From assembly GCF_029960785.1 (NCBI RefSeq), contig NZ_JASBQE010000076.1, forward strand, positions 1 through 57,361: DNA of 57,361 nt. Direction: 5' to 3'. Source of the DNA: Polyangium sp. 15x6 (GTDB lineage Bacteria; Myxococcota_A; Polyangia; Polyangiales; Polyangiaceae). The translations under genes were made by a program, and so were the position numbers. Below, one piece after another: positions 33,289 through 42,753 of this stretch (position 1 is its first letter; each line of letters opens with the position of its first letter). A model generated the notes under the pieces. That model was not told where the DNA came from and did no database searches. It saw only the letters and a list, made by a program, of their open reading frames with translations.

Positions 33289-36200
33289 GCCACGACTCTG
33301 GAGCAAAGGATCAAGATCCCGTGAGCGAGCCCCAAGACGAGATCGACCTCGTAGAGGACGCGATCGACGACGACGACGACGACGCTGCGACCATCATGGC
33401 GCACGTGCCCGACGAGCTGATGGCGTCGCTGCGGAACTCCAGCAGCGAGCCCGAGATCGGCGAGGTGACCGCGCGCATGAAGGAGGACGTGCGGCACGAG
33501 ATGCCCACGAGGCCCGAGGACGATGGGCTCGTGGAGGCCCTCGTCGACGAGACGACGACGCCGCCGGCCGCGGACGCGAGCGCCCACGACGCGGTGACGC
33601 CCGCAGGACCTTCCGTCGTGGAGACGCCGGTGGCCGGGGTCGTGGCCGAGGTGGAAGCCCAGGACGACGTCCCGATCGCGCCGTCGCGACGCGAGCGCGC
33701 GCCCGTCGCGGGAGCGCCCAAGTTCGACGACGAGCAGGACGCGAGCGCGCACCTCGTGCGCACGCAGCAGCGTGACGCGTGGGCCGAGCGGGCCGCGTGG
33801 CTGCGCGCCGAAGCCGAGGCGATGGAGGACAAGGCCGCGCGCGCGCGAGCGCTCGTGGCGGTGTCCGAGATCTACGTGATGGCGGGCGAGGAGCAGACGG
33901 CGCGCGCGATCGCGGCCGAGGCGCGCGAGCTCGCGCCGAGCTCTCCGCTCGCGCATCGCCAGATCCGCGGCCTCCTCGCGCGTGATCAGGACTGGCAAGG
34001 CACGATCGAGGTGCTCGACACCGAGGCGCGCATCGCGCCGACGCCGGCCGCGCGTGCACACGCCGCCGTGCTCGGCGCCGAGGTCCTGCGCATCCGCCAG
34101 GAGGACGAGGAAGGCGCGCAGAAGCGCATGGATCTCGCGCAGCGTTCGCTGCACACGGATCCGCGCCCGCACGTGCAGCGCTTCTGCGAGGCGCTCGGCA
34201 GCGCCGATGACGCCTTCACGAAGGTCCGCGCGCCGGAGACGAGCGAGCTCTCGGCGCTGCGCGACGCATTCACGCAGGTCGCGATCCACCGCGGCGTGGT
34301 GCCGCGCAGCGTCCGCGGTGTCGTCTCCGCGTACGACGCGCTCCTCCGCGCGCGCGCCGCACTCGAAGCGGGCGACGTGTCCCTCGCGGTGTCGAGCCTC
34401 GGGCGCCTGCGCAGCACCGCCTCCCTCAAGGGCGGCGCGGGCTGGCTCGCGGGCATGCTCGCGGCCGCGCGCAAGGACACGCGCCCGGGCTCGATCGAGG
34501 CCCTGCGCGGCGCGCTCGACGGCACGCACGACGCCGACGCGCGGCGCGCCCTCGCGGCCCGCGCGATCGAGCTCGGCGACGCCGCCGCGGCGCGCGCGGC
34601 CGTCGAGGGCAGCGACACGATCGCGTTCTCGGCCGCCGACCGCCTCTCCTTGACGGCGCTCACCGGAGGCTCGCGCGAGCTCTTCGAGCAGGCCGTCGAC
34701 GCGGCCGCGGGCGACGACGAGCTCTCGCCGCTGCTCGCGGCGGCGAGCGCGGCCTCCCGCGAAGCCGACGCGCCTTCGAGCAGCGTCATCAGCGCAGGCA
34801 GCCCGAGCGCGCGTACTTCCGCGGCGCTTGGCCGCGCCCTCGCCGACGCACGCCCCGACGGCAAGCCCCTCGGCGAGAGCGAAGCCCTCGCGGCGGCGAT
34901 CCTCGGCTACACCGAGCACGCCGAAGGCAGCGGCACGGGCCGCGCGCTCAAGCTCGAGCTCGACCTCGAGTCGAAGGCCGGCGCGAATGTCGCCCGTGCC
35001 GTCGCCGCGTGGCGTGGTGAGCAGGACGGGGATCGCGACAGCGCGCTGGCGAGCGCGCTCCTCGCCGAGCTCGCGGGCGACGCCGAGCTCGCGGCCGAAG
35101 GGTACGATCGCGCGCGTCAGTCCGATCCGGCCCACGAAGGCGCCGCGCGCGCTCGCGCGACGGGCGCCGATGCTGCCACCGCGTCGAGCGTCCTCGCCGG
35201 CCTCGCGCAGTCGATCGAGCCGGGCACGCGCGCCGCGCTCTTGCTCACGGAGGCGGCGATCCGCTTGCTCGAGGTCGAGGTCCCCGACACCTCGATCGAC
35301 GACGAGCGCGACAAACTCCTCCGCGGCGCGGCCGAGATCGACGCGCGCCTCCCGCTCTCCGTGCACCTCGGCGAGCGCACGGCGCGCGGCGTGGGTGATC
35401 GCGACGGCCTCATCGAGTGGCTCCACCTCCGCCGTCAGGCGAGCGAGGATCCGATCGAGCAAGCCCGCGACTTCGTGCGCGAAGCCCTCATCACGCCGGA
35501 AGGCGCCGCGCACGCGGCGGGCCTGCTCGCGCAGGCGCTCACGGCGCGGCCCGACGACATCGGCCTGCGGGAGCTCTACGAGCGCCTCTCACCGGAGCGC
35601 CCCGCGGATCGCGCGGCGTGGCGCGCCGAGCGAGCGGCCGCCTCCACGGGCTCCGACGCCGCGCGCTTCTCGCTCGAAGCCGCGCTCGAGTACGAGCGCG
35701 ACGGCGACCTCGAGAAGGCCGCGGCCCTCTCGCGGCAAGCCATCGCCGCGGGCGAGACGCTCCTCGCGCCGCTCTGCGCGTACCGCGCTGCGCTCGCGGG
35801 CCATGGCACGAGTGATCTCGTCGACGGCCTCCTGCAGTACGCCCGCGCGACGGAGGATTCCGTCGAGCGGCTCCAGGCGTACGAGCGCCTCGCCGAGCTC
35901 GACGAGGTCGGTCGCGGCGACGCGGCGAGCGGCCTGCTCTGGCGCCGCACGATCCTCGAAGAGACGCCCACGCACCTGCCGACGCTCCGCCGCGTCGCGA
36001 GCGCCCTCATCGCGGGCGGCCGCGACGAGGAGCTCGAGCCGGTCGTCTTCACGCTCGCGAGGACGCTCGAAGGCCCCGAGGCCATCGCGCACGCGCACCT
36101 CTCCGCGCGCCTCCGCCTCCGCATCCACGGCTGGGACGAGACGCGCGAGCCGGTCGAGATCGCCTATCGCAACGAGCCTCGCGGGCTCTGGGCGCTCCGC

Positions 36201-38318
36201 CAGACGGCGGCGCATGCCCGCGCGCGCGGCGACGAGGCGACGGCGCTCGAAGCCGACCTCGAGCTCGCGAACCGGACCGAGCGCGCCTCCGAGATCGCCA
36301 CGCTCTCGCTGCGCGCCGCCGAGTCCGCGACGCGCGCGGGGCAAACCGAGAAGGCCCGCGAGCTCCTCGAGAAGGCGATCGAGCTCGTGCCTGGTCACCT
36401 CGTGGTGCACCTCGAGCGCGCCCGCGCCCTCGAGGAGAGCGGAGACTTCGTCGGGGCCGCGACCGCGCTCGAAGCTGCCGCGCAGACCAGCGCGACGGCC
36501 GAGGAGCGCGTGCGCAACCTCTACCTCGCCGCGGTCCTCTGGGCCGACAAGACGAGCGAGACCGAGCGCGCGCGCGGCGCCTTCGAGAGCGTCTTCGCGG
36601 TCGATCCCTCGTACCTCGACGTCTTCCAGCGCTTGCAGGCGATCTACGTCGCGAGCGGCGCGCGGGCCGAGCTCGCCGCGCTCCTCGAACGTCGCCTCGA
36701 CGCCGTCACCGATCCGGCCGAGCGTGTCGAGATGGAGGTCCTGCGTGGCCGCGCGCTCGCCGACGTCGGCGATGCGGCGGCGGCGAAGCAGGCCCTCGCG
36801 GCGGCGCTCGATCAGAACCCCGACCACGTCGAGGCTCTGACGGCGTTTGCCGACGTCTGCGCGAAGGAAGACGACTGGGGCGGCGCGGAGCAGGCCTGGA
36901 TCCGACTCGCGCGCCTCGTCGCGGAGCCCGAGCGTCAGGCCGAGCTCTACATGCGCCTCGGCGACCTCTACAACGGCCCCTTGCCGAACGCCGAGCGCGC
37001 CGAGCTCTCCTACCAGGAGGTCTTGAAGCGCTTCGCGAGCAACGAGCCCGCACGCGAGCGCCTCGTCGACCTCTACAAGAACCTCGGCGACACGGCGAAG
37101 GCCCTCGAGCAGCAGACGATCCTCATCAACAACGTCGAGGAGCCCGAGGCGAAGTGCCGTCGCACGACGCAGCTCGCCGAGATCTACGAGGCGATGGGCG
37201 ACCTCAAGAAGGCCGAGCAGACCTTGCTCCAGGCGCGCAAGACCTGGCCCAAGGACGACGTCGCGCTCGGCGCGCTCGCGAGCTTCTACCAGCGCACCGA
37301 TCAGGCGCAGGCTGCGAACGTCCTGCTCGATCGTGCCGTCGCCGACGCGCGCCGCGCGCTCGGCACCGGCCGCTTCGAGCCGTACCTCTTCAGCACCGTC
37401 GCCACCGTCGCCGATCTTCGCGGCCGTCCCGAGGTCGCGCGCATCGCGCGTGGCAGCGTGTCGGCCCTCGACGGCGGCGCGGTCGATCTACCGGGCGCGG
37501 GCGCGGCGGCCGGCGACCTCTCGCTCGACGAGCTCGTCGCGCCCGACGTGATGACGCCTGCGTTCCGCGACCTCCTGCAGCGCACCGGGCCGATGCTCGA
37601 CACCGCCGTGCCGTTCGACGTCACGTCGGTCCGCGCGACGCCCTTCCCGCCCCCGCAGGCGCACCTCGCCGAGGAGATCAAGGAGCTCGCGCGCGCCTAC
37701 GGGATCGAGGACCTCAAGGTGCTGCAATCGTCCACGCTCGGCGCGGTGTGCGTCGCCGCGAGCGCGCATCCGCCGACGATCGTGCTCGGCGCGCCGCTCG
37801 TGGCCTCGCCGAACGAGGCGGTCCGCACGTTCCTCGTTCACCGCGCGCTCAAGGTCGTCCAGGCGAATGCCACGGCCTTCGCGCGCACCGCGCCGATCGA
37901 CCTCTGGCCGCTGCTCGCCGCGTACCTCAAGGCGCTGAGCCCTGGGTTTGCCCCGCAAGGTGTCGACCCGGCCAAGCTCAACGATGCTTCGGCGCGCGTC
38001 GCCAAGGCGCTCCCGGCGAGCCTCGACCCGCAGGTGCGCACGCTCGCGACGGACGTCATCGCCAACATCGGCAACCGCGCCTCGACCCTCAACACCGCGG
38101 TGAACGGCTGGGGTGCGCGCGCGGGCTTGCTCGCGGTCGGTGATCCCAACATCGCGCTCACGGGCATTGCCTGGGCCGGCGGCCACACGAACCAGCCTCC
38201 GGCGTCCGGCAAGGAGCGCCTCACCTGGATCGGCCGCAACGCCGAGGCCCGCGAGCTCATCGTCTTCTCGGTGAGCGACGCGTACGCCGACGCCCGCGCG
38301 CGCCTCGGCCTCGACTGA
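33285..38318 (+). CDS. Giant helical-repeat (TPR-like) protein 2, paralogue of protein 1
   Basis: The product is 1677 residues, starting at a GTG that overlaps the previous stop (GTGA). An acidic N-terminal region (EIDLVEDAIDDDDDDAAT, 18-35) is followed by a low-complexity linker to about 150. Long TPR-like repeats then run to about residue 1400, clearest near 1150-1340 (for example EQAWIRLARLVAEPERQAEL and ETILINN-type turns). The C-terminal domain (1459-1677) parallels that of protein 1: HPPTIVLGAPLVASPNEAVR, RAGLLAVGDPNIALTGIAW and ELIVFSVSDAYADARARLGL. No export signal. The two are almost surely co-translated and may form one complex. Confidence 0.88.
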   Translation: MSHDSGAKDQDPVSEPQDEIDLVEDAIDDDDDDAATIMAHVPDELMASLRNSSSEPEIGEVTARMKEDVRHEMPTRPEDDGLVEALVDETTTPPAADASAHDAVTPAGPSVVETPVAGVVAEVEAQDDVPIAPSRRERAPVAGAPKFDDEQDASAHLVRTQQRDAWAERAAWLRAEAEAMEDKAARARALVAVSEIYVMAGEEQTARAIAAEARELAPSSPLAHRQIRGLLARDQDWQGTIEVLDTEARIAPTPAARAHAAVLGAEVLRIRQEDEEGAQKRMDLAQRSLHTDPRPHVQRFCEALGSADDAFTKVRAPETSELSALRDAFTQVAIHRGVVPRSVRGVVSAYDALLRARAALEAGDVSLAVSSLGRLRSTASLKGGAGWLAGMLAAARKDTRPGSIEALRGALDGTHDADARRALAARAIELGDAAAARAAVEGSDTIAFSAADRLSLTALTGGSRELFEQAVDAAAGDDELSPLLAAASAASREADAPSSSVISAGSPSARTSAALGRALADARPDGKPLGESEALAAAILGYTEHAEGSGTGRALKLELDLESKAGANVARAVAAWRGEQDGDRDSALASALLAELAGDAELAAEGYDRARQSDPAHEGAARARATGADAATASSVLAGLAQSIEPGTRAALLLTEAAIRLLEVEVPDTSIDDERDKLLRGAAEIDARLPLSVHLGERTARGVGDRDGLIEWLHLRRQASEDPIEQARDFVREALITPEGAAHAAGLLAQALTARPDDIGLRELYERLSPERPADRAAWRAERAAASTGSDAARFSLEAALEYERDGDLEKAAALSRQAIAAGETLLAPLCAYRAALAGHGTSDLVDGLLQYARATEDSVERLQAYERLAELDEVGRGDAASGLLWRRTILEETPTHLPTLRRVASALIAGGRDEELEPVVFTLARTLEGPEAIAHAHLSARLRLRIHGWDETREPVEIAYRNEPRGLWALRQTAAHARARGDEATALEADLELANRTERASEIATLSLRAAESATRAGQTEKARELLEKAIELVPGHLVVHLERARALEESGDFVGAATALEAAAQTSATAEERVRNLYLAAVLWADKTSETERARGAFESVFAVDPSYLDVFQRLQAIYVASGARAELAALLERRLDAVTDPAERVEMEVLRGRALADVGDAAAAKQALAAALDQNPDHVEALTAFADVCAKEDDWGGAEQAWIRLARLVAEPERQAELYMRLGDLYNGPLPNAERAELSYQEVLKRFASNEPARERLVDLYKNLGDTAKALEQQTILINNVEEPEAKCRRTTQLAEIYEAMGDLKKAEQTLLQARKTWPKDDVALGALASFYQRTDQAQAANVLLDRAVADARRALGTGRFEPYLFSTVATVADLRGRPEVARIARGSVSALDGGAVDLPGAGAAAGDLSLDELVAPDVMTPAFRDLLQRTGPMLDTAVPFDVTSVRATPFPPPQAHLAEEIKELARAYGIEDLKVLQSSTLGAVCVAASAHPPTIVLGAPLVASPNEAVRTFLVHRALKVVQANATAFARTAPIDLWPLLAAYLKALSPGFAPQGVDPAKLNDASARVAKALPASLDPQVRTLATDVIANIGNRASTLNTAVNGWGARAGLLAVGDPNIALTGIAWAGGHTNQPPASGKERLTWIGRNAEARELIVFSVSDAYADARARLGLD

Positions 38319-38334
38319 TCCCATCCGGCCGCGC

Positions 38335-39330
38335 TTGGCCTCGCGCCTGCTCCTCGCCGCGGCGGCCCTCCTCGGGGCCGCCGCCTGCTCCTCCCCGGAC
38401 GCCTCTCCCGCGCCCACCCCGTCCGCGTCTGCGGCCGTTCCGCCGCCGGCGCCCTCTCCCCTCCCCTCGGCTGCGCCCCCGCCTGAACCTTCCCGCTGCG
38501 CCGGCATCACCTGCGCATCGATCGAGCGCTGCGACGAGGCCACGGGCGCGTGCGTCCCGCATTGCCCGGCGGGCGAGGTTTACATCCCGAAAACCGGCCC
38601 CGACGGGTTCGTCATGGGCAAAGGTTTCACCTTGAATGGCGGCGCGCGCCGCCTCCGCAAGGGACACCAGCCCGACTCCGATCGCCCGCACCGCGTCGTC
38701 CTCACCCGCCCATTTTGCATGGACGAGACCGAGGTCACCGTCGGCGCCATGAAACCATGCGTCGACGCGAAGGCCTGCGACCCGCCGAAGAGCCTCGAAG
38801 TCTTTGCGAACTACCCTCGCCGCCCCGATCACCCCGCCAACGAGGTCTCCTGGGACAAGGCGAAGAAGTATTGCAAGGCCCAAGGCAAAGACCTCCCCAC
38901 CGAAGCGCAATGGGAATGGGCGGCGACCGGCGGCGACGGACGCAAATGGCCCTGGGGCAACGACGACCCCACCTGCGAGCACGCCGATTTCACGATTGGC
39001 GTCCTCGTCTCGCCCGGCGGCGACTCCGGCTGCCACGGCGGCGGCACCTCGCCCGTCCGTTCGCATCCGAAGGGCGCGCGAAGCTGGCCCACCGGCACGC
39101 TCCACGACCTCGCGGGCAACGTCTGGGAGTGGTGCGACGACACCTACGCCAAATATGGCGAAGGCCCTGTCACGGATCCCCACGTGCAAAAGCGCGGCGT
39201 GCTCGTCCACGTCGTGCGCGGAGGCGGCTGGAATCGCTCGAACCTCGGCATCCAGACCGCCTTCCGCGGCGCCGCCATTCACACCTACGAGGTCCCCGGG
39301 CTCGGCTTTCGTTGCGTCCGGAACCCGTGA
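38335..39330 (+). CDS. Lipoprotein with formylglycine-generating-enzyme (SUMF1) domain
   Basis: The product is 331 residues from a TTG; no ATG or GTG fits the signal peptide. The lipidated cysteine is likely residue 18. After a Pro/Ala/Ser linker there is a small Cys-rich segment (CAGITCASIERCDEATGACV, about 56-75), then an FGE/SUMF1 domain: PFCMDETEVTVGAMKPCVDA, NEVSWDKAKKYCKAQGKDLP, TEAQWEWAATGGDG, LHDLAGNVWEW and the family ending GLGFRCVRNP. The paired copper-binding cysteines of true formylglycine-generating enzymes were not identified, so this may be a binding or structural relative. It follows the giant genes after 16 bases. Confidence 0.87.
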   Translation: MASRLLLAAAALLGAAACSSPDASPAPTPSASAAVPPPAPSPLPSAAPPPEPSRCAGITCASIERCDEATGACVPHCPAGEVYIPKTGPDGFVMGKGFTLNGGARRLRKGHQPDSDRPHRVVLTRPFCMDETEVTVGAMKPCVDAKACDPPKSLEVFANYPRRPDHPANEVSWDKAKKYCKAQGKDLPTEAQWEWAATGGDGRKWPWGNDDPTCEHADFTIGVLVSPGGDSGCHGGGTSPVRSHPKGARSWPTGTLHDLAGNVWEWCDDTYAKYGEGPVTDPHVQKRGVLVHVVRGGGWNRSNLGIQTAFRGAAIHTYEVPGLGFRCVRNP

Positions 39331-39337
39331 ACGCCTG

Positions 39338-39365
39338 GGGGAGGGCCCCGCGCGGAGCCCTCCCC
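39338..39365. terminator. Probable terminator hairpin between convergent genes
   Basis: GGGGAGGGC (39338-39346) and GCCCTCCCC (39357-39365) form a 9-bp GC stem between the FGE-like gene (plus, stop 39330) and the HAD gene (minus, stop 39381). A short TTCACGTTT follows on the plus strand, a weak T-tract. Its position between converging stops supports terminator function in both directions. Confidence 0.55.
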
Positions 39366-39380
39366 TTCACGTTTCCGCGA

Positions 39381-40826
39381 TCAGAACACCGTATCCATCT
39401 GATCCGGGATCACCTCACCCACCTCGCTCATGCACGAAACGGAGGCGCCCGCCGCATCCTTGCAGCCCGTCGTCGCACACGGGTACGGCGCGGCCTTCTG
39501 CGGGTTTGGCAGGATGAACATCGGGTTCACGAGCCACTTGTTCATGTAGTTCGCGTACGCGTTGCACATGATCTCGTTCTTGTTCCGGTTGATCGCGAGC
39601 TTCAGCACCGTCGCGTCGTGCAGGAACGAGATATCCGTATCCGAATCGCCCGCGCCGAACACCGGCCGCTTCTTCATGTCCGCGTTCGGCTTCTCCGCGT
39701 CGGCCCCGGTCACCCCGTAGATCACCTTGTTCATCCAGCAGCGTTTGCCCTCGATGTACGTGATCATCGTATTGCCGACGGGATTCGCGCCGTTCCCCGA
39801 TCCATCCACCACCGACCCGCAGCCTTCGAAGTCGTACGTCAGCTTTCCGGCCCCGTCGAGCAGGTTCCGGATGGCGATCACGTGCTCCGCGCCAATGTTC
39901 ACGCGCTCCGCGAACGCCTCCACGTTCGGCTGCGCCGACGCTGAAATCACCCACACGTCGAGCCCGTTCTTCTGCATCACGTCGATCAGATCGCTGATCT
40001 GCTCGTAGATCCGCACGTAAGCATTGACCGACGTCGTCCCGATCGTCTGCTTCGTCCCCTCCGCCGCGGCGAGCCCCTCTTCGATCGCCGTGTTCGCGAA
40101 TGCCTTCATCTCGGCCGGCGTGTATCCCGCCTGCACCTGCGCAGCCCAGGCGTACGCGGGCTCCATCGTGCGATAGTTCCACGCCTCGAACGCCGCCTTC
40201 GCGCCCACCGTCTTCCCCGTCGTATACACCGCGAGGATCTCGTCCGCGCATTCCGCGTTCGTGCTCGTCGGCAGCGGCATCCCCGCGTCGACCAGCGCTC
40301 CGCACGCCTTGTCCAGCGCGTTTTGCGCTTCATTCGTCAGGAAACGGCTCGTCGTGCGCCAGTCCTTGTTCGGCGGCTGCATGATCTTGTCGTTCTTCAC
40401 GAGCCAGAAGAACACGAGATCCCCCACGTCGTTCTTGATGACCGTGTTGTCCCAGTCGAAAATCGCGACGGGCTTCTGCGCCGGATCGTACGACGCGCTG
40501 TTCACCCCGACCTCGTCGATCATCTTGTCGAGCGCCTCGCGATTCTGCCCGTACCACATCAGATTCGGATCCAGGTCGGGCGCGGCCATCGAGCCACCCG
40601 CGCCACCCGCGCCGCCCATCCCGCCGGCGCCGCCCATTCCACCGATGCCGCCCATTCCACCCGCGCCGCCCATTCCACCGGTGCCGCCCGTACCGCCCGT
40701 GCCGCCGGTCGCGCCTGCTCCCCCGTTGCCTCCGGAGCCGTTCTCTCCCTCGTCCGTGCAAGCCGCCGAGAGCGTCGCCATCCCCACGAGGAGCGCGACG
40801 GGAAGAAAAGATCGAATCTTGATCAT
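39381..40826 (-). CDS. HAD-superfamily phosphatase lipoprotein
   Basis: The 481-residue protein has a signal peptide with the lipidated cysteine near residue 23 (LSAAC). A Gly-rich linker of GGTGG/GGMGGAGG repeats (about 30-80) follows, then a HAD domain. The nucleophile motif is FDWDNTVI (about 121-128), motif II is WVISASAQP (about 300), and the acidic motif is GDSDTDISFL (about 393). The order and long cap between motifs I and II fit class IB phosphatases such as phosphoethanolamine/phosphocholine or phosphoserine types. The substrate is unknown. It is exported and anchored, so it probably acts on external phosphate esters. AGGGGA lies ten bases before the ATG. Confidence 0.87.
   Translation of the reverse strand: MIKIRSFLPVALLVGMATLSAACTDEGENGSGGNGGAGATGGTGGTGGTGGMGGAGGMGGIGGMGGAGGMGGAGGAGGSMAAPDLDPNLMWYGQNREALDKMIDEVGVNSASYDPAQKPVAIFDWDNTVIKNDVGDLVFFWLVKNDKIMQPPNKDWRTTSRFLTNEAQNALDKACGALVDAGMPLPTSTNAECADEILAVYTTGKTVGAKAAFEAWNYRTMEPAYAWAAQVQAGYTPAEMKAFANTAIEEGLAAAEGTKQTIGTTSVNAYVRIYEQISDLIDVMQKNGLDVWVISASAQPNVEAFAERVNIGAEHVIAIRNLLDGAGKLTYDFEGCGSVVDGSGNGANPVGNTMITYIEGKRCWMNKVIYGVTGADAEKPNADMKKRPVFGAGDSDTDISFLHDATVLKLAINRNKNEIMCNAYANYMNKWLVNPMFILPNPQKAAPYPCATTGCKDAAGASVSCMSEVGEVIPDQMDTVF
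40585..40740. repeat. Gly-rich linker repeats inside the HAD lipoprotein gene
   Basis: Short repeats such as GCCGCCCATTCCACC on the plus strand encode GGMGG, GGIGG and GGTGG units on the minus strand. The same style of linker is used in the M36 protease gene at 42960-43310. Such low-complexity DNA is prone to slippage. Confidence 0.8.
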
Positions 40827-40993
40827 GGCAAGGATCCCCTTTCTGAGATCACCCTACCACGGAAAGCTCGAATCCCGCGAACACCATTTTCACGACATCA
40901 TGGTAACACGGTGATCCATTCGCCATTTCCACACGCAAAAGCCGCTCCGAGGCGCGAGCGCGTCTGCTCGATTCGATCCACGCTCCGACCTCC

Positions 40994-42643
40994 ATGGCCT
41001 TGCCCCCGGCCCCTCGATTCGCGCCCCGATCCCTCGTCCGCTTCGCGCTCCTCGGCTTCGCCGCGTGCTCCGCCTCGCCGAAGCCCGTTTCGCAAACGAG
41101 CGCCCCGCTCCTCGAGCCCGCGCCCGCCGCGGACGCCATGAAGCCCGCGGCCACGCAAAGCTCCTCGTTCGAGCGTGAAGCCCGCGGCACGAAGCTCCGC
41201 CTCGTCTTCCACGCCGATCCCCTCCCGAACCTCGTCTACCAGCTCGATTGCATGGCCGGCCGGCACCCCTGCTCCCGCGCCGCGTACGAGGCTCTCTGGC
41301 AGGACGAGCTCGGCTGGGACGACGAGGACCGCCGCACCCTCGAAGCTTTTCGCAAGAGCCGCGAATCCTGGAGAGGCCGCATCGAGCTCCATCCGAAGGC
41401 CCCCGCCGCGCCCCTCCCCTTGCCCCACGCCGATCGCACCGTCGCCGCGCGCCTCTCCATCGCCGGCCTCGTCGCTCGCACGCCCGACGAGCACGTCCGT
41501 TTCCTCGGCCTCGTCACCACGCCCGCCGACGCCCAGCGCGCCCAGGCCCTCATCGACCATTTCCGCCCTCGATTCGATCGATACTGGGAGCGCGAGGGCC
41601 GTGCCCATTGCGAAGAGTCCGCCGAGAACCTCGCCGCCCTCTTCCAGCGCGAGGGCATCACGGGCCACGTCGAGGCGCTCGTCGGGTTTTACAAGGCCGA
41701 TCTCCCCGAGGGCGCCCCGCTCCATTTCCACCTCATGGCCCGGCCGGCCCACCGCTCCGTCGACGCCGCCCGCCAGATCGGCGGCCACGCCGTCATCGAG
41801 ATGCCGGCCGGCGCCAAACCCGAGGACCGCGCCCCCGTCGTCGTCCACGAAATGCTCCACCACCTGCACGCCGCCGCCACCGACGAGCGGCTCGCCGCCC
41901 TCTCCCGATCGTTCGTCGAGACGAACGACCCGCTCGCCCCGGCTTCTTATGCGGTCCTCGACGAGGCCCTCGCCACCGCGCTCGGCACCGCGAAGGCCAT
42001 GGGGCGCCTCGATCCGCCCGGTTTGTCGAAAAAGCTCGAAGCGCCGATGGGCCTTTATGCCGAGCCCACGATCGACCGCGTCGCCAAGGCCGTGCTCCCC
42101 TTCCTCGACGCCCGCCTCGCCGAAGGAAAGAGCTTGCACGACCCCGGCTTCGCCCCCGGCTTCCTCGCCGCCGTCCACGAAGCCTTCCCCGACGGCCTGC
42201 CGCCCCTCGCGCACGCCCGCCCCCTCGTCGCCGTCGTCGCGCCCGGCCTGTGGCCGGCCTTCCACGCCTTCGACGGCGCCGCGATGGCCTCCTCGCTCGG
42301 CGGATCCACCGCCTCCGACGCCATGCGCGCCCCCGAGACCCTGAACCTCTTCGCCTCGCGCCCCCACTGGGGCGGCGCGTTTTTCGTGACACACGCCGAG
42401 ATCGCCGACCTCGCCCGCTTCGAGGGCCCGATCGGCGCCGCCGCGGTCGCCGCCATCACCGCCGAGGCCCGGCGCACGCGCGCCTTCGTCTATTCGACGC
42501 AAAAAAGCCCCGGCGTGTATCGATTCGTCTTCGTCGCCGACGACCTGCCCTCGATGAACGACCTCGTCCGCGCCCTCGCGGCCCAGCGCGCGCCGTTCGA
42601 GGGCGCGCTGGAGGTCGTCGCGCGCCGACCGGCCTCGCATTGA
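40994..42643 (+). CDS. Putative zinc metalloprotease-like lipoprotein
   Basis: The 549-residue protein has a twin-Arg-free signal peptide ending GFAAC (cysteine 25). A region with EDRRTLEAFRKSRESWRGRI precedes a VVVHEMLHHLHA motif, an HExxH zinc-protease signature at residues 285-289. A downstream E in VLDEALATALG (about 315) could be the third ligand, about 28 residues later. The middle part (ALVGFYKADLPEGAPLHFHL) and the C-terminal third (GGAFFVTHAEIADLARF and following) are not recognised. No known protease family could be assigned. Divergent from the HAD gene, with a 167-base gap that holds no clear promoter. Confidence 0.8.
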   Translation: MALPPAPRFAPRSLVRFALLGFAACSASPKPVSQTSAPLLEPAPAADAMKPAATQSSSFEREARGTKLRLVFHADPLPNLVYQLDCMAGRHPCSRAAYEALWQDELGWDDEDRRTLEAFRKSRESWRGRIELHPKAPAAPLPLPHADRTVAARLSIAGLVARTPDEHVRFLGLVTTPADAQRAQALIDHFRPRFDRYWEREGRAHCEESAENLAALFQREGITGHVEALVGFYKADLPEGAPLHFHLMARPAHRSVDAARQIGGHAVIEMPAGAKPEDRAPVVVHEMLHHLHAAATDERLAALSRSFVETNDPLAPASYAVLDEALATALGTAKAMGRLDPPGLSKKLEAPMGLYAEPTIDRVAKAVLPFLDARLAEGKSLHDPGFAPGFLAAVHEAFPDGLPPLAHARPLVAVVAPGLWPAFHAFDGAAMASSLGGSTASDAMRAPETLNLFASRPHWGGAFFVTHAEIADLARFEGPIGAAAVAAITAEARRTRAFVYSTQKSPGVYRFVFVADDLPSMNDLVRALAAQRAPFEGALEVVARRPASH

Positions 42644-42666
42644 TGCAACCCTGAGATCGCAAACCA

Positions 42667-42713
42667 CAAAAAGACGCCGCCCGCGCCGTCGCGAGGACGA
42701 CGCGGGCGGGTTT
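42667..42713. terminator. Bidirectional intrinsic terminator between convergent genes
   Basis: CCGCCCGCG (42676-42684) and CGCGGGCGG (42700-42708) form a strong stem. On the plus strand it is followed by GTTTT, and on the minus strand by CGTCTTTTT derived from the A-run at 42667-42671. It lies between the stops of the metalloprotease-like gene (42643) and the M36 gene (42754), so it serves both. Confidence 0.85.
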
Positions 42714-42753
42714 TCCGGGGCGCGAGGAGCTCGCGCCTCGGCCTTTCGGGGTC

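Noticed and set aside
28591-33306. Minus-strand open frame of 1571 codons opposite giant protein 1
   Set aside because: An Arg-rich product without domains; the plus-strand gene is supported by TPR-like sequence and by overlap with its paralogue.
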